Source of the DNA: Thaumasiovibrio sp047250365
GTDB lineage: Bacteria; Pseudomonadota; Gammaproteobacteria; Enterobacterales; Vibrionaceae
NCBI RefSeq assembly: GCF_047250365.1
Contig: NZ_JBLBVL010000002.1
Span: 248,001 to 312,000 of the forward strand
Reading direction: 5' to 3'
DNA: 64,000 bases
In this document: piece by piece, positions 1-8,053 of the stretch
How positions within the stretch are numbered: position 1 is the stretch's first letter
Layout: each line of letters starts with the position of its first letter
Notes under the pieces: model-generated
Told to the model about the DNA's origin: nothing
What the model saw: the letters and a program-made list of their open reading frames with translations, nothing else
The model's database searches: none
Made by a program: the position numbers and the translations under genes

Positions 1-1
1 C

Positions 2-904
2 TTACACCATCTAAGCCAGTGGGAAGTGATTACTGTCACTGGAACAGATGCACGTCATTACTTACAAGGACAACTGACCTGTGATGTAGTGACCATGCCA
101 GAAAACAGTGTTTCGTTTGCCGCCCATTGTGATGCAAAAGGGAGAATGCACAGTGCGATGCGTGTTTTTTCTACCTCTAATGGCTATGGCTATCTACAAC
201 GCCGCAGTGTTACTCCAAAACAAGTTGCAGAACTAAAAAAGTATGCGGTTTTCTCTAAGGTCGACATTACCGTTGATGAGCGCATTCTGCTAGGTTTGTC
301 GGGTATGAATGCCACAGCCTTCATTGAGCAGCTTTTCACAGGCGACGGAGCTATCCGCCATCATGCTGACAGCATGGCGATACAAGTCGCCCCGCAGCGT
401 TGGGTTATTATGGCTGAAGCCTCTCTTGCAGACACACTGATGACAACCAATGAGCTCACTCTCGCTTCCACGGCGTTATGGGAACTGTACGAAATTGAGG
501 CTGCCTGTCCGCGCATTGATGAGGCGACATGGGGAACACACCTGCCTCAAGCGCTAAATTTGCAAGCAGTCGGCGGCATTAGTTTTAAGAAAGGCTGCTA
601 TACCGGACAAGAGATGGTTGCCCGAGCCAAATACCGTGGAATCAATAAGCGAGCCATGTTTATTGTGCGCGGTCATTGTGATACCACACCTTGTGCTGGC
701 GATGAAGTTGAACGGCAGGTTGGTGATAGCTGGCGTCGAGGTGGCGTTATTATCGCTGGTTGCCGCGCAGATGATGGAGAGGCGATAGCATTGGCCGTAT
801 TACCCAATGATCTTGAGCTTGAAACTGCATTGCGCTTTGCGAACGCGCCAGAGTCCCTGTGTCAACTCACACCACTACCTTACTCATTGGATGATGAGCA
901 GTAA
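2..904 (+). CDS. ygfZ: YgfZ, folate-dependent Fe-S cluster repair/assembly protein (5' end outside window)
   Basis: Cytoplasmic folate-binding protein of the GcvT-like fold that helps maintain certain iron-sulfur enzymes such as MiaB. The family signature KGCYTGQE is encoded at about 590-613, and the protein ends in PLPYSLDDEQ, much like E. coli YgfZ. The reading frame is open to the first bases of the window (codons LHHLSQWE precede the GTG at 26), so the true start lies upstream and the entry is partial at its 5' end. The YbaK-like gene begins within two bases of the stop, so the two are probably co-transcribed. Identification is secure; only the N-terminus is missing. Confidence 0.95.
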   Translation, partial: LHHLSQWEVITVTGTDARHYLQGQLTCDVVTMPENSVSFAAHCDAKGRMHSAMRVFSTSNGYGYLQRRSVTPKQVAELKKYAVFSKVDITVDERILLGLSGMNATAFIEQLFTGDGAIRHHADSMAIQVAPQRWVIMAEASLADTLMTTNELTLASTALWELYEIEAACPRIDEATWGTHLPQALNLQAVGGISFKKGCYTGQEMVARAKYRGINKRAMFIVRGHCDTTPCAGDEVERQVGDSWRRGGVIIAGCRADDGEAIALAVLPNDLELETALRFANAPESLCQLTPLPYSLDDEQ

Positions 905-905
905 T

Positions 906-1397
906 ATGTCTGTGCCATTACACACCAGCGTCACAGCAACGCTCGACATGGCGGGGATTGAATACCAAATCCTCTGGCATCAAACCCCTGCAACCAGCAT
1001 TGAAGACGCCGCACGACAACGCGGTGTTCAACCAGAGAAAATGGTCAAAACCATGTTGCTGGAAGACATGGGAGGACTACATGCTCTGGCCTGTTTGCCG
1101 GGCAACAAGCAAGTAGACCCTAAAAAAGTGCGCGCTCACCTTCAATGCCGCCGCATGACGTGTGTCAAAGCAGAGCGTGTCCGCCAAATTACCGGCTTTA
1201 CGCCCGGTACCGTGACGCCAATAGGCTTACCAAATAAGCTTCCTGTTATAATTGACCCGCAACTGTTAGACCATGAATTCATCACGATCAGTAGTGGTGA
1301 CAACATGGCTGGGCTGGCTATACAACGCGATAAGCTATTTCAACTTCTTGATGCTGAGTATGTACCGATTTGCCGCGACACGGAATCTAACCCGTAA
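906..1397 (+). CDS. YbaK/EbsC-type aminoacyl-tRNA deacylase-like protein
   Basis: Small cytoplasmic protein of 163 residues with the YbaK/ProRS-editing domain fold, which hydrolyses mischarged aminoacyl-tRNAs in trans. Typical features are the region around MVKTMLLEDMGG followed by a conserved lysine, the segment VDPKKVRAHL, and a glycine/proline-rich stretch (TGFTPGTVTPIGLP) in the middle. I chose the ATG at 906, just after the ygfZ stop, because it gives a normal N-terminus; ATGs at 891 and 894 are in frame but would overlap ygfZ. The Shine-Dalgarno sequence is weak, suggesting translational coupling to ygfZ. The exact subfamily and substrate tRNA cannot be told from the sequence alone. Confidence 0.85.
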   Translation: MSVPLHTSVTATLDMAGIEYQILWHQTPATSIEDAARQRGVQPEKMVKTMLLEDMGGLHALACLPGNKQVDPKKVRAHLQCRRMTCVKAERVRQITGFTPGTVTPIGLPNKLPVIIDPQLLDHEFITISSGDNMAGLAIQRDKLFQLLDAEYVPICRDTESNP

Positions 1398-1447
1398 GAG
1401 CTTCTGCCACGGTTAGAGCTTACTCCACCCAGTAAACACATTGAAAT

Positions 1448-1479
1448 GGTGGCGATAACGACTATCGCCACCTCTTTTT
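1448..1479 (+). terminator. Rho-independent terminator after the ygfZ-ybaK-like pair
   Basis: A perfect 10-bp stem (GGTGGCGATA / TATCGCCACC) with a 5-base loop is followed by TCTTTTT. It lies about 50 bases after the stop of the YbaK-like gene. Confidence 0.85.
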
Positions 1480-1909
1480 ATCAGACTGGCTTGACGATTA
1501 AAGCCTAAATACGCGACTAAGCTTACAAACAGATAAAAAGATAACAACTCTCTATTTTCCATCGTTTTTACACCATGATCCGCTAAGCGAGAGCGCCTTC
1601 TCAGTTATCTGAAATCCATCATATACACTACAAAAAAAACAAAAACAGAATAAACCTCGGCAAAGCGGGCAATAATTAACCTAATGATAACAATCCTCAC
1701 CAAACACACGCTCTAGCTATAATCGACGCCATTCTACTAAATGCCACATAAGCAGTTTATAATTCTACCTGTATGAACCAAGATCGAGTTTTATAAACAT
1801 CAGACCAGTGCAAATAGCGCGTTATGCTGACAAGCTCACAATATGCATTCCCGTTCTCTTTTATACTGACTCTGTTGGTTAGATATAATAAACAAGGGAA
1901 AAATAAGAT
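1480..1909. other. Gene-free AT-rich stretch upstream of the 67-aa gene
   Basis: I see no convincing ORF or RNA gene here. Near its right end, TTATAC (1861-1866) and TATAAT (1884-1889) are separated by 17 bases and could be a sigma70 promoter for the small gene at 1910. The leader would then be only about 14 bases and contain the ribosome binding site. Confidence 0.4.
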
Positions 1910-2113
1910 ATGCGCATGTTTAAGCGCTACTCACCAAAACTTGTAGCAAAGCATATTATCCGACTATTTAGCGGAAGGATTTATATTGAGGGACGCGGCG
2001 GGTACGAGTTTGATCAGGGTTTTTTAATTGTGCCTGATAAGCCCCAACACCACCACTATAAAACCATTAAAGAAGTTAATGCTGAAATACGCCGAATTCG
2101 CGTTATTGAATAG
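1910..2113 (+). CDS. Small basic conserved-looking protein of unknown function (67 aa)
   Basis: A 67-residue basic protein with no recognisable signal peptide or membrane segment. It starts MRMFKRYSPK, contains a glycine-rich turn (EGRGGYEFDQG) and a histidine run (QHHHYK), and ends in an arginine-rich helix-like tail. It is probably real: a good Shine-Dalgarno (AAGGGAAA) lies about 10 bases before the ATG, a plausible promoter precedes it, and a strong terminator follows the stop within a few bases. It sits where E. coli carries gcvP, beside an orphan gcvH, but nothing in the sequence links it to glycine cleavage. I do not recognise a named family. Confidence 0.7.
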   Translation: MRMFKRYSPKLVAKHIIRLFSGRIYIEGRGGYEFDQGFLIVPDKPQHHHYKTIKEVNAEIRRIRVIE

Positions 2114-2114
2114 A

Positions 2115-2138
2115 AACAAGCCCCTCGCGGGGCTTGTT
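2115..2138 (+). terminator. Hairpin terminator between the small gene and gcvH
   Basis: A perfect 10-bp stem AACAAGCCCC / GGGGCTTGTT with a TCGC loop starts two bases after the small gene's stop. It lies between convergent genes and may act for both. The T tract is weak on the + strand. Confidence 0.7.
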
Positions 2139-2177
2139 GAGTTTTACTAACTTGGCACATCGAGGCTGTAGACAGTG

Positions 2178-2570
2178 CTACTCTTCGTCAGCTATCAATT
2201 CTTGATAACTCTCTGCATCCAATAAATCGGCCAACTCATTTTCATCACTCGCTCTGATCTGATATAGCCAGCCGTCCCCATAAGGATCACTGTTAACCAA
2301 GTCAGGCGAGCCTTCCAATTCTTCATTGATGGCCACCACTTCACCGCCCAGTGGCGCATAGATATCAGAGGCCGCTTTTACCGATTCTGCCACAGCACTA
2401 TCATCACCGGCATCAAACGAGTCTTCAATGTCGGGCAAGTCGATAAAAACCATATCACCAAGCATCGCTTGTGCGTGATCGGAAATGCCGACCGTATAGA
2501 CGCCATCACCTTCAGAGCGAACCCATTCATGGCTGTTGGTAAATTTCAGTTCAGATGGAACAAGAGTCAT
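2178..2570 (-). CDS. gcvH: Glycine cleavage system H protein (lipoyl carrier)
   Basis: A 130-residue lipoyl carrier that shuttles the aminomethyl group between the P, T and L proteins of the glycine cleavage complex. The lipoylated lysine is K65 in ESVKAASDIYAP, at the usual position, and the length matches the family. In E. coli gcvH sits inside gcvTHP beside ubiI. Here gcvT and gcvP are not adjacent: a 67-aa unknown gene lies on one side and ubiI on the other. I saw no glycine-riboswitch-like pattern in the 165 bases upstream. It may serve a glycine cleavage system encoded elsewhere, or act as a lipoyl donor or relay protein. Confidence 0.95.
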   Translation of the reverse strand: MTLVPSELKFTNSHEWVRSEGDGVYTVGISDHAQAMLGDMVFIDLPDIEDSFDAGDDSAVAESVKAASDIYAPLGGEVVAINEELEGSPDLVNSDPYGDGWLYQIRASDENELADLLDAESYQELIADEE

Positions 2571-2735
2571 GATTGAATATCCTTATACCGATACCAGAGA
2601 CGAATCAACGGCACAACTGCACACTGATTAATCACTACTTTAGAACTGTGTACTTCGGTGCGCAAACAAAAAAAATCATCTAGAACAAAATTACAGACCA
2701 TGCTCACTCTTTATCCCTACCATTTCACCGCGTAT

Positions 2736-3941
2736 TTACTGAGCCATCTCAGGCAAATCCCCCGTTAACCCCATCGCTTGTCGCATCAAACGATCTTTTA
2801 ATGGCGCGCACTGCTCAACCGCCACCGTTCCCGCCCCACGAAGAAGTTTTTTCAATGGATGAGATCCAGCATATATCTGCTTAAACCCTTCCATTGCGGC
2901 AATCATCTGTGCTGCATCCGCTTTACGCCAACGTTCAAACTCACGCAACAACCGCTTACTACCAATGTCCTCACCTTGCATAATTAATTGCTGCAAAGTT
3001 TGCGCTAACGCAGCGGCATCCATCAAACCTAAGTTGACACCTTGCCCCGCTAATGGATGGATCGTATGCGCCGCATCACCAAGCAGAACACTACGTGCGC
3101 TGACAAAGTCTCGCGCATAACGCATACGCAATGGAATAGCTTGCCGCTCACCTTCAAGCTGACACAAGCCTAGCTGATGATCAAAAGCAACGGCTAACGC
3201 TTGATTAAACGCCACCTCAGGCATCGCCATAGCGCTTTGAGCCTCTTCGGGTGGCAATGACCAAACAATCGAACATAAGTGACTATCGTGCAACGGAAGG
3301 AATGCCAGCGGACCTTCCGGACGGAAGATCTGTCGAGCCACTTGCTGATGCGCCTCAGCACAACGCACCGTTGCCACCAAGGCATGATGACCATAATCCC
3401 AGCTGGTTAATGGCACATTCAGTGCTTGCCTGACCCATGAATTCGCGCCATCAGCACCAACAACCAGTCGCGCACTCAACGTGCATCCTTGATCAAGCGA
3501 CACATAAGCGTCACGTTCATTGATGGCGAGTTGTAAACAGCGCGCTGGTGCGATTACCGTAACGTTGTCCTGTTGCGACACCTTTTGCCATAAGGCATGT
3601 CTAACCAACTGATTGTCGACGATATGCCCTAAATTTGGCTCACCAAGATTGGACGCATTAAAGGTGATATGAGCAAAACTGTCTTGCTCCTTAACCTGCA
3701 TTTTGGTGTAAGCCGCCGCCCCCTGTTCGGCAAGCGAACCCCACACGCCAAGATGAGACAAAAAGCGCTGACTCGCTCGGTTCAGCGCTGACACCCGCAA
3801 TCCACTCTGATTAAGCGTTGCATCAACAGGAGGATGAGCTTCAATCACGGCGACACTAATATCGGCCTCAGCCAATGCCGCCGCCAAGGCTAAACCAACC
3901 ATCCCGCCGCCAACGATAGCGATATCGACTTGCTGTATCAT
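2736..3941 (-). CDS. ubiI: UbiI, FAD-dependent 2-octaprenylphenol hydroxylase
   Basis: FAD-dependent aromatic hydroxylase of the UbiH/UbiI/UbiF family that introduces the C5 hydroxyl in ubiquinone synthesis as part of the Ubi complex. Visible motifs are the N-terminal dinucleotide-binding GGGMVG at residues 11-16, the middle GADGANSWVR motif, and the C-terminal FAD motif GDAAHTIHPLAGQGVNLG. The phrase FLPLHDSHLCSIVWSLPPEEAQ closely resembles E. coli UbiI (VisC), which favours UbiI over UbiF. It lies directly downstream of ubiH with about 19 bases between them, so the two are probably one operon. Confidence 0.93.
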   Translation of the reverse strand: MIQQVDIAIVGGGMVGLALAAALAEADISVAVIEAHPPVDATLNQSGLRVSALNRASQRFLSHLGVWGSLAEQGAAAYTKMQVKEQDSFAHITFNASNLGEPNLGHIVDNQLVRHALWQKVSQQDNVTVIAPARCLQLAINERDAYVSLDQGCTLSARLVVGADGANSWVRQALNVPLTSWDYGHHALVATVRCAEAHQQVARQIFRPEGPLAFLPLHDSHLCSIVWSLPPEEAQSAMAMPEVAFNQALAVAFDHQLGLCQLEGERQAIPLRMRYARDFVSARSVLLGDAAHTIHPLAGQGVNLGLMDAAALAQTLQQLIMQGEDIGSKRLLREFERWRKADAAQMIAAMEGFKQIYAGSHPLKKLLRGAGTVAVEQCAPLKDRLMRQAMGLTGDLPEMAQ

Positions 3942-3960
3942 TACCTAACTCCCTATCACC

Positions 3961-5130
3961 TTAACGTCTCCAGCCAAGCGTTTGCTCTACCAATGGAGCT
4001 TGTAACCACCCACACTGCTCCATTGCAATTAACCCCCAATTACGCGCAGCGATTAAAGGGGGCGCGCTATTTGAAAACAGACTAACAAGTCCACTCGTTA
4101 GACTGATTGTTTTTTCTCGATCTGCCTTTCTTGCAAGCTGGTAACGCTGCAATTGTGCATTGCTGCCTAATGGTTCCGATTCAGTACGCACAATATCAAC
4201 CAAGGCTGCAATATCGCGCAAACCGAGGTTAAACCCTTGCCCTGCAATCGGATGTAACGATTGTGCCGCATTTCCCACCAACACGGTTCGGTGATGAATA
4301 ACCTGGGGATGATAGCTGAGGGACAAGGGATAGCACGTTCGTTGCCCGACGTGAGTCATTGCGCCTAAACGCCAACCAAACGCCATTTGTAAAGACGGCA
4401 AAAAGTCATCATCATGCATCGCCATTAATGTGTTCGCGTCGCTACTTTTTACACACCACACCAGTGCACTTCTTTCTTGAGTCATTGGTAGCAACGCAAT
4501 TGGCCCATGCGGAGTAAATCGCTCATATGCCCAGCCCTGATGGGCCACTGACGTTTTTACATTGGCAATGATCGCCGTTTGGGAATAATCCTGATTAATG
4601 GAACGTAATCCCTGTAGCTGTGCAATTGTCGACTGACCACCATCAGCCCCTACTAGTAGACGCGCCGACAGCACATCGCCACTCTGCAATGTCAGTGTGA
4701 GTTGGTCGGGATAAGCTTTTATAGCCACCACGGCATCTGGGGCAATAAAAGTAATGTTCTCTGTTTGAGCCATCAACGCATGGTACACCTTACCAACATG
4801 GCTTAACTCCACCACTTGGCCCAATGCATCAACATGCCTTTCATTAGCATGAATCCTCGTCATACCTGCATGACCACGATCTGACACGTGTATATGCATA
4901 ATTGGACAGGCGTGATCAGCCAACAAATGCCACAATTTTAACGCTTTGAGTTTTGCTACTGAACCGTGGGCTAAGGCAATGCTTCTCGCATCAAACCCTG
5001 ATGATGTCTGGGTAGGTAACTGCGCTTCAATGACTGCAATCGATAACGCTGGGCACTGATTGGCTAACGCCAGTGCTAATGTGGCACCTGCCATGGCGCC
5101 GCCGGATATCACAATATCATATTGCGTCAT
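3961..5130 (-). CDS. ubiH: UbiH, FAD-dependent 2-octaprenyl-6-methoxyphenol hydroxylase
   Basis: Second flavin monooxygenase of ubiquinone synthesis (C1 hydroxylation), about 389 residues. I chose the ATG at 5130 (MTQYDIVISGG) because a strong AAGGAGG lies just upstream and the fold begins there; an in-frame ATG at 5205 lies inside ygfB. Motifs are GGAMAG at residues 10-15 (alanine replaces the middle glycine of GxGxxG), GADGGQSTIAQ, and the C-terminal GNAAQSLHPIAGQGFNLGLRD. In E. coli and Vibrio, pepP normally separates ygfB from ubiH. Here only 28 bases separate them, so pepP is absent. Confidence 0.93.
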   Translation of the reverse strand: MTQYDIVISGGAMAGATLALALANQCPALSIAVIEAQLPTQTSSGFDARSIALAHGSVAKLKALKLWHLLADHACPIMHIHVSDRGHAGMTRIHANERHVDALGQVVELSHVGKVYHALMAQTENITFIAPDAVVAIKAYPDQLTLTLQSGDVLSARLLVGADGGQSTIAQLQGLRSINQDYSQTAIIANVKTSVAHQGWAYERFTPHGPIALLPMTQERSALVWCVKSSDANTLMAMHDDDFLPSLQMAFGWRLGAMTHVGQRTCYPLSLSYHPQVIHHRTVLVGNAAQSLHPIAGQGFNLGLRDIAALVDIVRTESEPLGSNAQLQRYQLARKADREKTISLTSGLVSLFSNSAPPLIAARNWGLIAMEQCGWLQAPLVEQTLGWRR

Positions 5131-5158
5131 CCTCTCCTCCTTGAAACAAACGATAGAT

Positions 5159-5722
5159 CTAGTGCATGGTTGGTGGGTTAGTCGTTCGCTGACCCAACTC
5201 TGCAAAACATGTCATCACACACATACGCACATGTTCAACCACCGGCTCAAACAGTTGTGCTTGCTCATCAAGATCATCTTCATCATCAATCCCCAGTTGA
5301 GCAATATCTTGTAAATCTGCTAGCGCTTCGTTCACATCGTCAGACAGTGACTTAGCTTTCAGATCCATTAACCCCATACCACTTAAAAATGCGCTCACCC
5401 ACTCACTAAAGTGTTCAGCACGTTCAATTAATGTCGCGTCATCGTCCGGTAGCAGCAGACTAAACCCCAGTTCATCGCTGGTAAGCTCTTTAACCGCGAT
5501 GTTAAACACCAATTGAACCGTATTGCTGGCAGCATCAGACAGCGCTTTTCCTTCATTAGCAAAATCAGCGACAGCATTGATGTAACTCAAATCATCGAAA
5601 GCATGCCCTGCACAAATTAACCCAACTAACAGTCCTTGCAGTTCAGATGGCGATACAGGTAGCCCATCTTGCTGTAAGCTGGACTCTAATGCGATAAAAT
5701 GCGGCAGTTGAATTTCACTCAT
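5159..5722 (-). CDS. ygfB: YgfB/UPF0149 family protein
   Basis: An acidic 187-residue cytoplasmic protein of the UPF0149 (YgfB/YecA) family. Family features are a leucine-rich helical body, the motif LQGLLVGLICAG near residue 30, and SEWVSAFLSGMGL around residue 110 before a strongly acidic segment (DDEDDLDE). In Pseudomonas, YgfB acts as an antagonist of the AlpA antiterminator; whether that holds here is unknown. It is divergent from zapA, as in E. coli, and heads the ygfB-ubiH-ubiI cluster. Confidence 0.88.
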   Translation of the reverse strand: MSEIQLPHFIALESSLQQDGLPVSPSELQGLLVGLICAGHAFDDLSYINAVADFANEGKALSDAASNTVQLVFNIAVKELTSDELGFSLLLPDDDATLIERAEHFSEWVSAFLSGMGLMDLKAKSLSDDVNEALADLQDIAQLGIDDEDDLDEQAQLFEPVVEHVRMCVMTCFAELGQRTTNPPTMH

Positions 5723-5941
5723 CGTTGGTTCTCTGTTTCTATTTTATGAATCCCTCATGCTACCACTTCCCCCATCGCCAAGCTAACCCAGCTGGCTAGG
5801 AATGCAACAAGATGGTCAATTCGTGATAAGTCAGTACTGAAAAATCACAATCCAGGCCTCTTCCTCTTGATTCCTGTTGTGGCTTTTCCTATAGTCTCCC
5901 CAGTCGCGGCAGACATTGGACGCTAGCGGGAGCGAAAAAGC

Positions 5942-6244
5942 ATGAGCACTCAAGCAGTTGAAATTCAAATCATGGGCAAGACATTAAAAGTCAGTTGCCC
6001 CGAAGGCCAGGAGCAAGCGCTTCAGGAGGCCGCTTTGGATTTTGAAAAACGCTTGCAGGCGTTGTCGCAACGCACTAAAGTAACCAACACAGAGCATTTA
6101 CTTATTTTTGCTGCACTGAATATTTGCCATGAGCTTCAAGATGAGCGCAAGGCACGCCAATCGGGAGAATGGGATATGTCATCTCGATTAGGCAAGCTTG
6201 ATGCACTATTGAATAACGCGTTACAAAACAGTATCAAGTTATAA
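5942..6244 (+). CDS. zapA: ZapA, FtsZ ring-associated cell division protein
   Basis: A 100-residue cytosolic protein that binds FtsZ and cross-links protofilaments at mid-cell. It has the N-terminal globular strand (VEIQIMGKTLKVSCPEGQE), then the helical region typical of ZapA (HLLIFAALNICHEL) and a short C-terminal coiled coil. The Shine-Dalgarno sequence is GGGAG. The order ygfB < > zapA > 6S RNA > ygfA is exactly the enterobacterial and Vibrio arrangement. Confidence 0.95.
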   Translation: MSTQAVEIQIMGKTLKVSCPEGQEQALQEAALDFEKRLQALSQRTKVTNTEHLLIFAALNICHELQDERKARQSGEWDMSSRLGKLDALLNNALQNSIKL

Positions 6245-6245
6245 C

Positions 6246-6427
6246 TTTACCCTGGGGTGCACGTCAGCGAATTAACGTCCCCGAGCCGATAAGCAATAAA
6301 TTAGGACTGACTTTAATCAGCTATTGAGCATGCTCAGCCCGACTGAGAAGCCTACGGTTGGTGTTGTTGGTCCACCTTGAACATCTGGTTCAAGGGCCAC
6401 AATTTGCAACGGCACTCTGGGGTACTC
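6246..6427 (+). ncRNA. ssrS: 6S RNA
   Basis: Recognised by its conserved place between zapA and ygfA and by signature pieces shared with E. coli 6S RNA: GTCCCCGAGCCGATA near the 5' end, GAGCATGCTC with CCGACTGAGAAGCCT in the centre, and CACCTTGAAC with GGTTCAAGGG on the 3' side. The ends (CCCTGGGGTGC and GGCACTCTGGGG) can pair to close the long rod. The RNA mimics an open promoter and sequesters sigma70 RNA polymerase in stationary phase. The boundaries are estimated to within a few bases. It is probably co-transcribed with ygfA. Confidence 0.93.
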
Positions 6428-6470
6428 CTCCTCTGGCAATAAGGCATTGCCTGATGCAAAGGAAGGGAAT

Positions 6471-7067
6471 ATGCGTCCATCGGATAACCACACTATCCGC
6501 CAACAGATACGACAAGCTCGACGTCAACTCTCGGTGCAGAGCCAACAACAAGCCGCGCAAGCGCTCCATCATCAAGCGAAACAGTCTGGGCTATTCTGCC
6601 ATGCTAAACACATTGCACTCTACTTAGCCAGTGATGGTGAGATCGATCCTTCGCTATTGATAGATTGGTTGTGGCAACAAGGGAAACAGGTTTACCTGCC
6701 TGTCTTGCATCCTTTTAGTCAGGGCCGCCTCTTGTTCCTTCACTACCACTGTCATACGGTAATGACGACCAATAAATATGGCATTCGTGAACCACGCTTA
6801 GACAAAAACAGTGTCATCCCTGTCAGGCAACTCGACATCATCTGCACCCCTCTAGTCGCATTTGACCAATATGGTAGCCGTCTCGGAATGGGCGGGGGAT
6901 ATTATGATCGCACACTGGCTCCCTACGCCCAATCAGCGTCACCACATCGAGTTGGTTTAGCGCACGACTGCCAGTATGTTGAATCTCTCACTCAGCAACA
7001 CTGGGACATTCCCCTGTCAAACATCCTCACACCAAGCCAACATTGGCACTGGCCTCCCCTACGTTAA
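6471..7067 (+). CDS. ygfA: 5-formyltetrahydrofolate cyclo-ligase
   Basis: Cytosolic enzyme converting 5-formyl-THF to 5,10-methenyl-THF with ATP, linked to purine metabolism and persistence. The hallmark GMGGGYYDR is at residues 139-147, and the N-terminal basic helix IRQQIRQARRQLS resembles the nucleotide-binding start of the family. I chose the ATG at 6471 because AAGGAAGGGA lies just upstream; the earlier TTG at 6447 lies between the 6S RNA end and this site. Length is 198 residues, slightly above the E. coli protein. Confidence 0.93.
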   Translation: MRPSDNHTIRQQIRQARRQLSVQSQQQAAQALHHQAKQSGLFCHAKHIALYLASDGEIDPSLLIDWLWQQGKQVYLPVLHPFSQGRLLFLHYHCHTVMTTNKYGIREPRLDKNSVIPVRQLDIICTPLVAFDQYGSRLGMGGGYYDRTLAPYAQSASPHRVGLAHDCQYVESLTQQHWDIPLSNILTPSQHWHWPPLR

Positions 7068-7157
7068 ACAAGCTGTTAACCACAAATATCGCTGACGAAA
7101 ACGTTTCACTCAGTTATAATTCGCGCGAAACTAATTCACCTCGCGCTGGAGAAGGTA

Positions 7158-7817
7158 ATGACACAAGACGAAATGAAGAAAGCAGCAGGTTGGGCTGCAT
7201 TGGAATATGTACAACCTGGTAGCATTGTGGGTGTGGGAACCGGTTCTACAGTAAACCACTTTATTGATGCGCTTGATACCGTTAAAGATCAAATCAAAGG
7301 GGCTGTCTCTAGCTCAGTTGCCTCAACCGAGCGTTTAAAGGAACTCGGTATTGAAGTTTTTGACGCGAACGACGTTGCAAGCCTAGACATCTATGTCGAC
7401 GGTGCTGACGAGATCAACCCTGAATTTGACATGATCAAAGGAGGTGGGGCTGCGCTAACTCGTGAGAAAATTGTTGCCGCGATATCCAAGACCTTTATTT
7501 GCATTGTCGACAATACTAAGGACGTTGATGTGATGGGTAAATTCCCCTTGCCTGTCGAAGTCATTCCAATGGCGCGATCTTACGTTGCACGTGAACTGGT
7601 TAAACTGGGTGGCGATCCCGTCTATCGCGAAGGCGTTACTACAGACAACGGCAACGTGATTCTTGATGTGCATGGCTTAGCCATTATCGATGCGAAGGCA
7701 TTGGAAGAAAAAATCAATGCTATCGTTGGGGTAGTAACCAATGGACTTTTTGCCGCTCGTGGTGCCGATGTTCTGCTGATGGGCACACCTCAAGGTGTAG
7801 TAAAAAAAACCAAATAA
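7158..7817 (+). CDS. rpiA: Ribose-5-phosphate isomerase A
   Basis: Interconverts ribose-5-phosphate and ribulose-5-phosphate in the non-oxidative pentose phosphate pathway. The 219-residue length equals that of E. coli RpiA. Motifs include VGVGTGSTVNHFI near the N-terminus, DGADEINPEFDMIKGGGAALTREKI (phosphate and active-site loop, residues about 80-105) and TNGLFAARGADVLLMG at the C-terminus. The Shine-Dalgarno sequence is GAGAAGG. It is followed by its own terminator before serA. Confidence 0.97.
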   Translation: MTQDEMKKAAGWAALEYVQPGSIVGVGTGSTVNHFIDALDTVKDQIKGAVSSSVASTERLKELGIEVFDANDVASLDIYVDGADEINPEFDMIKGGGAALTREKIVAAISKTFICIVDNTKDVDVMGKFPLPVEVIPMARSYVARELVKLGGDPVYREGVTTDNGNVILDVHGLAIIDAKALEEKINAIVGVVTNGLFAARGADVLLMGTPQGVVKKTK

Positions 7818-7856
7818 TGCCCATATCAAATCAATAATTGATAAATAAAGACCACA

Positions 7857-7883
7857 AACGGCACTGATGTGCCGTTTTTTTTT
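7857..7883 (+). terminator. Rho-independent terminator after rpiA
   Basis: An 8-bp stem AACGGCAC / GTGCCGTT with a 4-base loop runs into a run of nine T. Confidence 0.9.
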
Positions 7884-8053
7884 ACTTTATTACGTAAAAT
7901 TCTTACCATCATTGCGCCATTTTTGTTATTTTGATTATGCACAACCGTTAACGCGCAACAAAATGATATGTCAAGGCATAACAAAAATAACGGTTGCGTT
8001 AAGTTAAGGACAACAGATGTTCTAATTAGATTCTGGCATTTAAGGATAAATAC

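Noticed and set aside
2571..2735. Glycine riboswitch before gcvH
   Set aside because: I looked for the tandem aptamer pattern with its conserved GGA elements and did not find it in this short spacer.
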